Assembly (NCBI GenBank): GCA_017163975.1 | Contig: JAFFSR010000237.1 | Span: 7,750,001 to 7,814,000, forward strand | DNA length: 64,000 nucleotides | From: Anastatus disparis | Lineage: Eukaryota; Arthropoda; Insecta; Hymenoptera; Eupelmidae | Reading direction: 5' to 3' | Part shown: piece after piece, positions 1 through 12,775 of the stretch | Position numbering within the stretch: the stretch's first letter is position 1 | Layout of the letters: every line of letters begins with the position of its first letter | Position numbers and translations under genes: made by a program | The notes under the pieces: model-generated | The model's input: only the letters and a program-made list of their open reading frames with translations | What the model was told of the DNA's origin: nothing | The model's database searches: none

Positions 1-342
1 CTCAGCGAAATAGAAAACGAAAAAAAGGAATAAAAACACGGCTATAGCGTAACAAAAAAAAATAAATATAAAAAAAGAACAAAAAAGATTTTGTTCAAAA
101 GAATAACTTAAAAGAAATCATCTAAAATTTATGAGAACAATAATAACCAAAAAAGGTAAGTGAAATGGTATTCATTATTTTATAAGTGCTATAAAGTACG
201 TATATACAAAAAACTCTTTATTCAATGTGTACAAAAACCATAACGCTATTTCTTCAAATTAGAATCACAAATATTTGCAACTTATTATAATTTTACAATT
301 GCTTGTTTTAAAGCTTGATTTTCTATAATAATATTATGATAC

Positions 343-378
343 ATTATCAAGCTTTAGTAATATCTAAAGCTTGATAAT
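343..378. repeat. Perfect 15-bp inverted repeat (hairpin)
   Basis: ATTATCAAGCTTTAG (343-357) and CTAAAGCTTGATAAT (364-378) are exact complements around a 6-bp loop. Another AAAGCTTGAT lies just upstream at 310-319. Nothing links it to a gene. Confidence 0.8.
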
Positions 379-2050
379 CTAAAAATTCTACACAGTTTAA
401 AATTTTACGAGTAAATATTATTATAATATTTAAGTGTAATGTAAGATAGCGAAAGAACACTGGAAATGAGTGGAGATCTTTAAATTTCAATATATGTTTT
501 CATATACAGATAATATGAAGAAAAACAATATGTTGTTACAATAATTTGAATCACAAAAATTAATCAAAATACATTAATAAAAATATTTATAAATTCAAAT
601 TATAATTTGTTTAATCAATCATTCAAATATTAAAAAGCATTTAAGTTTGAATAATGAATACGTTGCGTGAGTACATATTCTTTCTAAGAAAGTATAGCAC
701 ATGTTGTATTATTATAAAACTAAAAAAAGTTAAAATATTTATGTGATATTATACAAAAATAACTTTTTATAATAAAAAATTTTAATTAATTCAATACTTG
801 CTTGCTTATAGTAAAATTTATGACGAACTGTATTAATGAATATTTAAACAAAATTCAATTTATCGTTTATCTTTTGAAATGCAGCACAAGCGTAAAAAAC
901 TAGATCGTTGATCAAGTTCGATATAAATAATTTAAAAAAATAACGCGATACACTTTGCACGTAACTTTATATAAGATATACTATAACTTTGTTAAAATTT
1001 TAATAAACCTTTATGCTGCCTGTCGTTGAACCTGGCTATGTGTGCTTTTGAATAAAACACATTGTAATCGATAAATCGATCGAATTTCATTAGGACCCGC
1101 TGAGTTTTCCTGCCAGTAATAAACACGATAAACACTTACCTGTATCTACTTGATAAATAATCCAAGCATGATGAATATAAATAAATTCTTGCACAACTAG
1201 TTGGCTAATGAATAAACGAAAATGTTTTAGGATATAATTGTACAAAAAAAAGTTAAGATAAATTTTTTTTTATTCAAAACTGAAATCATACGATTTATTT
1301 TTAAGCATTAGTTTGTAAAATAATTATGAAAATAGTAAAAATCAGTGTAGTAAAAAGTGTTGTCTAATAATTACAAAAATAATGAAAATAAGTTTGATAA
1401 ATTCGTCATTGGTTTTTTAATTCAATTTACATTTATTTTAAATGTCAATTAATTTGATTTATACACTTCATTAAACTATTAAAAATAATTTTCACCCAAT
1501 AATAATAAATTAAATTACGTATTACTGTTTTAATACTTGTATCAAGTTTATACAAAAAAATTATTTTCCTTATGAAAGAGAATTAAGAATCAATTTAACA
1601 GTTAACATATTCAAATAATTCAATTTCGTTTTAGAATGTTTTAGCATTTTAATATCAATTAAATATCTAAATTCAAACTTTTAAAATTAAAAGCAATACA
1701 AATCTAGAATTGTTTTTAAAACATAGTATTAATTATCATTCGAAAATTGACAAAATTTACAAGATATAAATAAGAGCACAAATTGAAAGGACTATAGATG
1801 AGTGCCAATGTATGTATTTAAATAATTTTAATTGATTGGATTTCATTTATTAAAAGAAATTTTTATTTATCGACACTAAAAATGAATTAACTTGAAAATA
1901 AAAAATTTACGAGTTGTAAAATATTTGAAATAGCATTGTTAAAATAAATATACTTTTTGTATATAAGAGAAAATTACTTCAATAAATGTTGTATATAATG
2001 TATTTAGTCGAATGGGTTAAAACGATCAATTTACAAACTCAAGAAGAAAA

Positions 2051-2121
2051 TTATTTCCGCAATTTTTTTATGAATTATATACATTATTTCCGTAATTTTT
2101 TTATAAATTATTATTTCCGCA
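2051..2121 (+). repeat. Short tandem TTATTTCCG repeat
   Basis: Three units start at 2051, 2084 and 2111, each opening TTATTTCCG(C/T)A; the first two continue with AATTTTTTTATRAATTA. Spacing is 33 and 27 bp. Confidence 0.6.
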
Positions 2122-2848
2122 TCCAAAAAACTTTCAACAATAAAAAAGGCGTAGAATAAAAAATAATGCCTATTTTATTATTATTTAACCCTTAATGTAG
2201 TACTATGAGAACCCTAAAGATGTCCGAATACGTAAAAAATATTGATGATTGACCAAAAATTAGGCTGTAAAAATATTTTATATAATAGGCTTTGGAATGA
2301 TATCATCTAATGGACTCATTAAGAAGACTAGATAAATATTTTTTCAGAGCAAAATTATTTCCTGGTGAATAAATAAGATGATAGTAGTTAAATTGTTATG
2401 GTAAGTAATATTCCATCTGAAAATTATAATAAAGGCTACATGGCTTTTTTTAAATTACTTCCTACATTTTATTTAATTTATAGTTATTTTAACAGCATAA
2501 CCTTTCTCCTCTAAATTTTGTACTTAAGAAAAAAAATTTCTACTTCTTTTTGAATGATAAAAGTGATAAAGGGTGTTTTATTATAGCATATAGTATGATT
2601 TTTCACACTAAAATTCCAATTGAAAGATAACCGTAAAACGAACTAGGAATTCGAGCATGAAAATCTAGATACTAGAAATGGAGTCTATCAATCAGTTTCC
2701 AACACTACTAACATCTTTTTTTTCTTATTGACTTATTTTCATTTGAAATCTGTTGAAAAACGTTTTATCGTCACACTTGCAATTTTTATTTATTATAAAC
2801 GATCTTCAATTTTTTCATAAGATCTTTTTTACAATAATTTAACTAAAT

Positions 2849-3082
2849 AAAATTTATGTTTGAGAGGTCGTCAGTGGCTCACTTGGTAGAGCGCTGGATT
2901 CATAAACTCGAGGATCCAAGTTCGAATCCCGCTCTCGGCGTCCGATTGATACAAGCACCACTGTATACATTACATGCGCTTTGTTTACAAATACATTGAC
3001 GACCTCCGTCTCTAATTAGCATCGAAATTATAGCATAAATACAGCGACGTTAAATGAAATAAAAAAATAAAAAAATTTATGT
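2849..3082 (+). mobile_element. tRNA-derived SINE, copy 1, with 11-bp target-site duplication
   Basis: The element body is about 2864-3071. It begins GAGGTCGTCAGTGGCTC and has pol III A-box-like (TGGCTCACTTGGTAGAGC) and B-box (GTTCGAATCCC) sequences. A non-tRNA body and an A-rich tail follow. The perfect direct repeat AAAATTTATGT flanks it at 2849-2859 and 3072-3082. This is the hallmark of target-primed reverse transcription. The tRNA-like head is not a functional tRNA gene: there is no clean acceptor stem and the anticodon stem is mismatched. Confidence 0.9.
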
Positions 3083-3309
3083 CTTCAATTATTGTACGTA
3101 TGATTTTATTTTATGATTTTAGAAATAAACTTAACGTTACGATTTTAAAATGCAATGATTATAAAACTTTTTTTCACATAAGACTTCTCACTATGCGGGA
3201 AAGTTATTTAAAAACTTACTTTTTAACTATTTTAACTTTGTCTACCAAAATGAATAGAAATGTAAAAAAAAGATGATGAAATAAAGAACAAGACTAAAGT
3301 ATTGGAAAA

Positions 3310-3740
3310 ACAAATCCAACTTTCACTTAATTATGCTTCGTCGTTTTTAATGATGCTTAACCCCTTATGCTTAACAAAGCATTTCGACAGCTAAAACGTA
3401 AGTGAATACCAAGGAAAATGAGCGTTCCTTGTGTCTTTAGAACAAAATATAGGAGTAAACTGCTTATACATTCACGTGAACATTATACACATAAACACTT
3501 CAAGCATTTGTGGGAGACTCTGAGACTTTATGGGTTAACGTTAGAAAGAGCCGTTTATAAGCAAGTAGGGGCTAGAGCAATCAGGCATCGGGGTAAAGTC
3601 ACTTTTCAAACAAGTTCTAAAACAAACTTTAGCAAAACTTTTGCGTTCTGACTTCCACTTTTATTTTTCTTCTGTACCTTACAACTAGTAAAATGAATAT
3701 AAGTACATTAGTTTAAGATTGCGCTACTGTTGAGTTTTAC
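3310..3740 (+). repeat. Copy A of a dispersed three-block duplication
   Basis: Three blocks match 56860-57485 in order and orientation: about 3315-3365 (CACTTAATT then TTTAATGATGC), about 3572-3636 (GAGCAATCAGGCATCGG then AAAGTCACTTT) and about 3688-3735 (ATGAATATAAGTACA then GAGTTTTACT). The 77-codon frame at 3418-3651 crosses the middle block and reads RAIRHRGKVTFQ there. I do not recognise a gene. It could be an old repeat, a segmental duplication or a duplicated regulatory element. Confidence 0.65.
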
Positions 3741-5899
3741 TTTTCAAATAACAGATCCAAGATGGTCATCTTTTCCCTTTAACATTTTGTTTTCTTTTTT
3801 GATTTTAGCTTTACATATCTTTATTTCATTCCAATTTATTTTTTGTAATTATTTTCATATTTAACGGTTTTTGATTATAGTCTTTTTTTAGTTCTGCGTG
3901 ATATAAATTTAAATTTATGACACGCTTTTGCGTGTCATAAATAGCCGATTACGGTTGCTTACTTCATGTCTTGGTACTATGTGCTTATGCCACTAAGTTG
4001 CTGTATGACGCTGATTTAGTCTTTTAGATAACAAATTTAATTATAAATTTGTTTTCTTATACTTTTTAGTACGATATCTCCAAAATCATCTCTCTAAAAA
4101 ATATTATCTAAATTCATTTTAAAAAAAGAAATAAAATTTTGAAAATGTTTGCGTTTTATTTGAAGAAACTTTACTAAGTATATACAAATAAATGCGTGTT
4201 ATTATGTGTCTACTCTGATTTTGAGTGTATGTGTAAATAAGTCTAAATGTATGTATAAGTATATATGTATTCTTGTGTATAAGTAAGTGTATCTGTGTAA
4301 TCGAGCATATATGTAGTTGTGCAAAATTGTGTCAACAACTATTTACGTTATTGGAAGAAAATCTAAATTTGTCTTATTGTTTCTTACGTAAGTAATTATA
4401 TAGCGATCACTTTTATAGTTCAAAGCCACACTGACCTTCAATTAAGAAATCAACTTAAAACACAGTTTATTTTAGCTTCAGTCAACTTGACAGTCAATTG
4501 AAAGAAAATAATACCAACTCATTTAAATTTGTTGGTGATAAAAAATAAATACAAGAATTTATCATAACAAACTATATTTAACAATTTTAATAAAATATGC
4601 GATCCGACCTTCAAAACTTTTCCAATAACTACGTAAATAAAAATATAAATTTATAAGTAAACACATGTGGCAAAGGAACAATAGGTGTTCGAAGTAACGA
4701 TAAATTTTTTACATACTTATGCAGACTCTTACTTTTAAGTTAAAGTTATAGAGAGATGAGTTATTTTTATTCTCTTTCCCTTCATGTAAAATCGACAAGT
4801 TGCGTCGTCTCGCATGCGAAATTATACTGAATTTTTCAAGCAAGACGGTAGCTTGTTTTACACCTGCTCCTTACGTTTAAAATCCAAAAAATATTAGGCA
4901 ACGATTATCGAAAAAAAGAATAAACTTTTGTTTATATTTTTATTTATTATTAACTGGAAAAATTTACATAAGTAAACTTTATGTATGTCCAGTACAATAT
5001 AAACGATGTAACAATTTTTATTACATACAATGTAAACCATGTGAAAATTTTGTATTAGAATAACATTTTTTATAGCACTTTCATATTTTTCAATAAATTT
5101 TCATACAAAATTTTTTTTTTGACTATCCGCTTTAAAATGTTAACACAGTATAAAGTAAAACTTTCCGTGCTTAGAAATTTAAGAAGCAATCTCATTTATC
5201 TTTCCACCTTTCCATCTTTCTCTCTCGTGCTTTTTACACTTGCTCATTTGTAGTCATGTTCGAGGTGTACGCGAAAAAAAAAATATTACGATATTTATGA
5301 GGTTCACATGAAATCGGACATTACAAACGAGCTTCGCATATCTTTCCTTTATATTCAATACGCTTATATTCGCTCTGTTTTTCCCATAGGAGCATTGTGA
5401 ACGCGAACGAATATTCAACCCCTTTAGCAAATATGCGACCGATAAAATACTTTTTGACTTGTCAATTTTCACACTCTGTAATAATTTTCAATTCTTGGGG
5501 TGATTTTCCGGTTAGATTTGAGAATAGATAGCGCTACCTTTATTCAATTTTTATATTATTTAATTTCTTAGAATTCAATAGACGATAATCAGACAAAACA
5601 TTATTGTTACATTTGTAATTTTAAAAATTTCTTTATTTCTTTCATTCTTTTACGTAATAGAAAGTAAATGTTTATATATAAATTTTAAGATATCATAATT
5701 AAAAATTATTTCATGTTTTCAGTGCCACTCGTTGAATCATAAAATAAAAAATAATTTTTTTTCTTTCATAATACTTTTATTTAGTTAACGGTCATGCATA
5801 CAATAAAGTATTATTTGCAATATTAAAGAAGTAAAATACAAAACATAACAAAATATAATTTATAAATTTTATTTGAATAAGCTATATTATAAATTAATT
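3741..5899. other. Gene-free A/T-rich sequence
   Basis: Contains a degenerate TGTRT-rich stretch at about 4190-4320. The frame at 5254-5472 on the - strand has no recognisable domain. Nothing else seen. Confidence 0.55.
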
Positions 5900-6121
5900 A
5901 AAATTGTACAAAGAGGTCGTCAGTGGCTCAGTCGGTTGAGCCGTGGATTCGTAATCTCGAGGACCCGAGTTCGAATCCCGCTCTTAGCCGAATGATACAA
6001 GCACCACTGTACTCGTTACACGTGCTTTTTTAACAAGCACACTGAGGAACCTCCGTTGCTAATTAGCATCACAATGATGACATGAATACAGCAACGTTAA
6101 ATAAAACTTTAAAAAATTGTA
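5900..6121 (+). mobile_element. tRNA-derived SINE, copy 2, with 9-bp target-site duplication
   Basis: The same family begins at 5913 with GAGGTCGTCAGTGGCTCAG and a B box GTTCGAATCCC. The body ends in GCAACGTTAAATAAA and an A-rich tail. The flanking direct repeat AAAATTGTA is at 5900-5908 and 6113-6121. Confidence 0.88.
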
Positions 6122-6400
6122 ATTTTTAAAAGTACGTTGAATGGTTGTTATGTAAATATTAATTTATTTTTGAAGCTATGCTTCTTACGCGACGTTACGG
6201 CAGGGGCACTAAATGTATAAAAATCGACAGTCCCAAATGTCACCCAGCGTGAATGAACGAATACGGCACAGGATGCCATTATTGCTATCAACATACAAAC
6301 ATTCTTTTTTCTCTTTCTTTCTTTCCCTCTCTCCCATTCCGCTTAAGAATATGCATGTATATACATATAAGAAAGATAAAGAAAAAGAGACTGCCTTGTT

Positions 6401-6608
6401 GTAACCGGCAAAGAAGGCTAGACATAGCCCCCTCCATTCGCGGCTACCTTTATTGTACATATAAGAGAAAGAAAGAGAGAGGGAGAGAGTCAATTCTTAA
6501 AGCCGGCGGACAGAGAAGGATAGACGCAACCCTCTCTATTCTTTATGAAAAAGAAAGAGAGAGGGAGAGAGTCAATTCTTAAAGCCGGCGGACAGAGAAG
6601 GATAGACG
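6401..6608 (+). repeat. Purine-rich tandem repeat, period 82 bp
   Basis: A block of about 58 bp is repeated exactly 82 bp later (about 6469-6526 and 6551-6608). It runs from a GA-rich tract through CAATTCTTAAAGCCGGCGGA to GGATAGACG. A third, diverged unit starts at 6401 (ACCGGCAAAGAAGGCTAGAC). Long open frames across it on both strands are by-products of the repeat. Confidence 0.8.
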
Positions 6609-6850
6609 TAGAATACGATGATTAAATAAATAAATTATGTAAATAATATTTATTTAATTTAAATTTTAAAATTAGTATACGTATGAAAATATGCGTTTGT
6701 ATTTATAATATTATAATCTTAATATATTTTTTTGGCTATTTTCTCTCATTATCTTCCTCCGTTTATTAATATGTGTATATTTATATAGTTGTTATTAATT
6801 ACTACATTAATAACAAAAAATGAAAATTTAATAAAATTTAATAAAATTTT

Positions 6851-7133
6851 TGTATTTTTCTGTTTACAATGCACATGACGAAAATTACGTTTACCTAAAT
6901 ATATGTTTTTTTAATAATTGATATTAATAAAAAACTACATTATTAATACATTTTTAAATACATAATACATCGAATGAAAAATAACGTTTTTTTGTATTTT
7001 TCTATTTACAATGCACATGACGAAAATTACGTTTACCTAAATATATGTTTTTTTAATAATTGATATTAATAAAAAACTACATTATTAATATATTTTTAAA
7101 TACATAATACATCGAATGAAAAATAACGTTTTC
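6851..7133 (+). repeat. Tandem duplication, two units of 142 bp
   Basis: Unit 1 (6851-6992) and unit 2 (6993 to about 7133) begin TGTATTTTTCTGTTTACAAT and TGTATTTTTCTATTTACAAT. They differ at only a few positions, so the duplication is recent. No coding content. Confidence 0.9.
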
Positions 7134-10100
7134 ACTAAAAAATTAATTATAATTTTGCAAATGTCACACTTCCTAATTTCTATGTATATATACTGGAAGC
7201 ATAGCTTCTGTCCGCCAGTCCCCACGACTGCCACTCCTGTTTTTTTTAACAAAAATTAAGTAATGCAGTTAAATGACCGTAAAACAACAACATTAAAGTA
7301 ATTTAAATTAAATATTGTGGTATAATTTATTAAAGACAATGTAGCGAGATTCAGAAACCTTTTGTACGGAGGTCCAGCGCAAATTATACTAAAATCCCCA
7401 TAAACATTATTAATTAACCTTTGACCTTACATTCCCATGCTAACATAATTTGTTAGTTAATAATTCATTATACGCTCTCTAAATCTATTATATTTAAACT
7501 CTCTGTTTGTTTTCTTCTTTCGTTTGATATTCACCTCAAGAGAATCAAATTTATTTGGAACGTTTTCACTTCCTATAAATTTCTTTTATTGAGATTTTAA
7601 TTATGTTGATTTACCATTTGATACAAAATTTTTTATGGATTCTATATTTTTTTAATTACTCGTATAAATAGGCTTGCGTACAAAAGTTTAAATATTCATG
7701 TGTTTATAATTCTCTAAATCAGCGAGAGCTTTGATACATTTTTACGATCAATAAATCTCTGCAAATTAGTCATTATTTTTCATTTCCTACTTATTATTTC
7801 AAGCTACAATATAGATTGATATTTACAAGAGTAATTTCCTACAGAATTTCGAATGTACTAAATTTTTACATAACTTAACAAAAAATATATGTGTATATAT
7901 AATTTTGAAGAATTTATAAAATATTCAGAATTTCAAGAAGTTTTGTAACCCAAAGTGAACTAATGTATTTTCAAGTAAACATTAGAAGTAGCTTACATCG
8001 CGTAACAAGTTTATCGCATAAATTTGTTTTGATGTAACCAACCGAGTTAAAAGTTAGGCTATATGTAACTAGGCCAAAAATAAAAGTATAACCAAGCGCA
8101 AGTCTCTGTTGGCTTGTTTTAAATTTTATTCATATTCAAAAATTGTTTGATGCTGCTAATATTTTACGACAAGTAAAATATCGGATGTAATGATAAATTC
8201 AATTTTAGTTGAATAACAAGTATTAAATAAATTTGTTTATAAGAGATATACATTTACTAGAATATGTATTTATTATTAACTTTTTAAGGAATTGAAATGT
8301 TCTTGATAAGTTAGGATGTTAATATTTTCTTTCAAATAGTTATACACCAAAAGAGTAAGAAACATTTTCATTATTAATTTATTATTATTCAAATTATATG
8401 TTTCATGAATAAAAGGTATTTATATGAGATATTTTATGTCAATTTACAGAGTATAAAAATAGAAACTGCTATAATTCTCGGACTATTTTTCATACTACAC
8501 GCAAAACAGATACAAAATTTTTTAGAGATCAAAATCAAACAGGTTATAAAATTTTGAAAATTTGAATTTTTAGTTATTTTTTGTTAAATTACAAGGTTTA
8601 TAAATTTTTTACTTAAAAACTATTTTCTAAAAAAAATCATAATATTTTTTATTAGGAATCACGTAAAGAGGACACTCGAAAAATTGCCTAGAATAACTTT
8701 GTTTTTAACATTTTATATATTTTTAACTGAACAAAATAAAGCAAAACGTTTTACAAAATCAAAACACCTTTTCATCCCAAGCAAATAATCATGCCCACAT
8801 TAAATTTTGTTCTTGCAATAAATCATAATTTCCGAGCAGATCATAAAAATAACTTTTTTAAATAATTTTTTTTCAAAATGAACTCATAGAAGTAAACTAA
8901 TGGTTCAATGGCTCTCGGTACCGTGAGAGTATCATTTGAGCCTTAACTTGAAAACACAAAATTGCATGTGGATAATGATCACTGTAAAGTATGCGTGTAT
9001 TACTCTCCGAAACTACATAATGCACATAATAAATTTTCGTGCTTGCGCTTCGAATTATCTACGCTGTACTTTCAACATTGCTTTTCCAAAGAATGTTTTC
9101 AATTCTTCCTCCATTCTTTTGTTTTGCTTTAAAAGCAAAGAAACAAATAATAAAAAAAAACTACTAAAAACGAAGTTAAGAATATTAAAAAAAAAGTAAT
9201 TGAAGAAAGTGTGAATGGCCAGCATATAAACTTTATTTCATGAGTTGAAATTTAATTGTCGTTTACTCTTTCAGCCAAATAATACTACATAATCGATGTA
9301 TATAGAGCTCTCTTTGTTCCTGATATTTCTCTAAAGCCACATCAGACTAAATGCAGTATTGCGGGTATAAATGCATTAAGAAACGCAGGCTGTTTGTTCG
9401 GGATCAAAATAAAAGGAGAACAAAACGAGAGTGAAGTTATGAGCGAATTTGTGAAAAGGGCAAAGAAAAATAAATAATTTAATTTGGGCTTGCGGAACGG
9501 AGTAAAATTAGAAACGAATAAAAGTGGATTAAAAAAGTGTGGGCGAATCAGGGGAGGTAAAAGAAAGGGAGAACAAATAAACGTTTTGTGTGCTTTTCTG
9601 GAGAGACTCGTTTTTAGAATATTTTTGGAATTAAAATTGGAAATTTCAAGCATTTTGTTTTTACAAGTAGCAGAGTTTGTAGGCATTTACATGAAACAAA
9701 AAATACATTTTAAGAAAAAATAAAAATTTTTACTAAAAATGTAAACGGTTTTTTGTTCAAGTTACTTTCTTTTTGAAACATTATGCAAAAGAAATTCAGT
9801 AATATTTCAACATGAAAAGTGCAGCAATGATTTAATGATATACGACTCTTATTCATTAACTTTTTTTTCGGAATAAGAATCAATTGAGAGAGAATGGCAA
9901 AGGAAAAGTAAAGTACAGACATATACCCATGGAAAAAAAGTAAAGTAAAACTGTATATGAACTTAAAAAAAGCAGAAACTACTCAGCTCTATAGAATTCC
10001 AAGTACAACTGCTTCATCGGAATTCAAGTGCCGTTAAAGACATCTGAAGTGCATGTAGCACTCTTGCTCGTCATAAAAAGAAAAACAAAAATTTTTGCTC

Positions 10101-12775
10101 AAACTCGCGCTTAGCGAAGATATGAATTTGTATCCGAAAAAACTAAATTTTTTAATGTCATGAATAAACAGTAGTGATGATGAGCTATTTTTATAAACTT
10201 TTCTTGTGGAATTTTTGCAAATATACAATATTTTATAATATTTTATAATAAAGAGCTCAAGATATTTTTAAACTACAGTCCACTTACCAAATAAGACCAG
10301 GTTTAGAGCTGTAAGTGAATATTTATTTAAATACTGGGTCATTCCCAGTAAACATTATTCTGCATTACATAAACAATTTAAAATAAGATTTCGCGCTCTT
10401 ATCGCACTTTTGTATTTATTTACATTTTTATATGGAATTTAAAAAACACCTGTTAGGTTTATTAATTATAATATTTTTTACTCAAATAAAGAATTTCAAA
10501 TTTACATTGTGTAATGAATTTTGCAAGCTAGTATTTTCACTAGTAGAATAGTATTTTGGGTATATTAAATACAAAATTCTTCAGCACGTGCACATTAGAA
10601 AATACATTTGCGAGTGTTTGTTTTCCGAGAACAAAATACGGAATTCCTCACTAATATACAAATATTCACTTTGTGCCTTAAAAAGAGGCACAGAAAAGAG
10701 GCCGTTCTTCATACATATTTTAAAAAAAAAGACTTAATTAATAAAATATTGATAAAATATTTTATTAAATTATGATTATGAAAATTAGTCTTTTATTATA
10801 TTCAAGTACGGTTTCATCATTGGAAAAACTGACTGTAGGTTAGTACAAAAAAAAAAATAAATAGACAAAAAAATCTAATATAGCAGAAACGGTGAAAAGG
10901 AAAAAAATCGCATTATATAAAAAAAATGAGAATACGTAAAAATAAATACTATACACATATATAAATTGTACTGATGCTCAGATTCACGATTCCTTTCTCT
11001 CGAAAAAAATGAAGGATAAATAGTTTTTTTATTCATCACGCACGTTTTGTTCACCATCATATACATCCATTATTTTTGACTCTTTCTTTTTTTTCTTTGT
11101 TGCGGAGGGGTTAAATCGTGCTTGTAAAGAAAAATGAAAGAAAATTGCTTTATTTGTTACAGATTGGCCTTTTCGACAAGGCAAGCACGTATTTCAGTGA
11201 TTTTTCAAAAATCACTACACACATGTGTGTGTATAGAATGCATTTGCTATGCCACGGTCCACAATGCGGTTATAGATATTTTTGTTTTCTTTTTTTTTCT
11301 CTTCTTATTTTTCTTTTTCTTTTTTTTTTTTATTATTCTCCCGAAAGATGGATAAAGGATCGCGACTTTATTTGCATGGCATGTACAAAAATTTCATATA
11401 ACGGATTAGTAAAAAAGGGGATGCAGGAAAAATCGACGAGGCAACTTACGGAATTTTAATGTACCATGATTTTTCTACAATTTCGACGGTCTAACAAGTA
11501 TTGTTGAACGTTACATCAATAATTTTTCATGAAAGCTTTGATTTTGTTATAAATTGTATATTTAAATATTAAAAATGTTATCAATAAAAAAATTTGAATA
11601 AAAGAAAAATATTGTTTTAAAATTTATGAGATATTGTAAATACTTATGATACTTTTAACAATCGATTCATTTATCCCATTTGTTCGCTGTACATTTATGT
11701 AAATTATTCATCATGATTTAATAACAATAAATTCAGATTATAGCTTTAGTAGAATAAAAAATGTTCAATAAAATCCAAATATTCATCAATATTGCTTATG
11801 AGCATTGTTTATTGTAAAAATTTTAATTATTATATAAAAGTTTATTTTACATTTTATGTTTCGTTATAAATACAATATCATTTTATTTATTAATTTTAAT
11901 ATAATTTTTACTATATTATCAACATAAATGAATTGAATCGTCTGGTTAATTATTAAATATATTTAACCTATATGTAAAATGGGTTAGTGTATTTAAAGTA
12001 AATGTGCTTGTTACATTTATATCAAATGTATGATGAAAGATCAATGTTAAATAATAAATAATTTTAATTTAATCCTCCATGTAAATGGAATTATTTTAAT
12101 GAATATTAATAATAATAATGATAGTAATAATAATATGATTTACAATAGCATTTAAACAAAAATCAATAGAAACTGAAATTTCCATTTATTTATATTTATT
12201 TACTTTAGTTTCTACTCTATAATGAACAGCATGAATTAAATAAATGAAAACTGAAAAAAAACATCATCCTTCAATTCAACAAAAAAATACTGTTTTTTTG
12301 TATAAAAGTTAATTAAAACTATATTTCAATGATGAAATTTTAATTAACTTTCATTTTTTATATTGTATATTAACCAACTTTGTTGCTCCCGTACATCTTG
12401 GAAAATATATTCTAAAAATAAAAAAGAAACATGTTATTCATGCATTATTTTTAGAATATCCAAGAAATAAAGTATAAAAAAAGAAAGATAGTTGAAAAGA
12501 GCGAGGAGTATAAAAGTATCTTAGAAGATCTAGCTTTTATCACTTCATTCAGCTGCAATAATTAATTACGCTACATGACGCGGAATGATTGAGCAAAAGA
12601 ACAACATTTTTTTATGTATGTATTTAAAAAAAACTCTAATTAAACTGTATACGTTCACATATACGCTTATCTAATTTTTATTTATAAGGAATTGGTGTAC
12701 TTGATCAACAAATAGTTAATATTTCAAATGATATTTAAAAATTTTTACTTTGTATTCGATTTTATAAATATGTAT
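7134..12775. other. Gene-free intergenic sequence
   Basis: About 5.6 kb. A purine-biased, less A/T-rich segment lies at about 9360-9570 and a pyrimidine-rich T/C tract at about 11285-11340. Open frames at 8936-9199, 9342-9723, 10875-11066 and 11118-11459 are low-complexity. No exon or RNA gene was recognised. Confidence 0.5.

Larger units (their letters stand above)
1..2848. other. Gene-free A/T-rich sequence
   Basis: Very A/T-rich, with no open frame or motif of note apart from the hairpin at 343-378 and the short tandem repeat near 2051. Confidence 0.6.

Noticed and set aside
343..378. Rho-independent-like terminator or microRNA hairpin
   Set aside because: Eukaryotic context, a stem too short for a pre-miRNA, and no linked gene.
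2864..2940. tRNA gene (A box and B box present)
   Set aside because: The same head recurs in eight copies fused to a common body and A-rich tail; it lacks a paired acceptor stem, so it is a SINE promoter, not a tRNA.
6209..6582. Overlapping ORFs on both strands
   Set aside because: They run through the purine-rich tandem repeat and are by-products of it.
11118..11459. 113-codon + strand ORF
   Set aside because: The centre is a long Phe/Leu run from a T/C tract; the rest has no recognisable domain.
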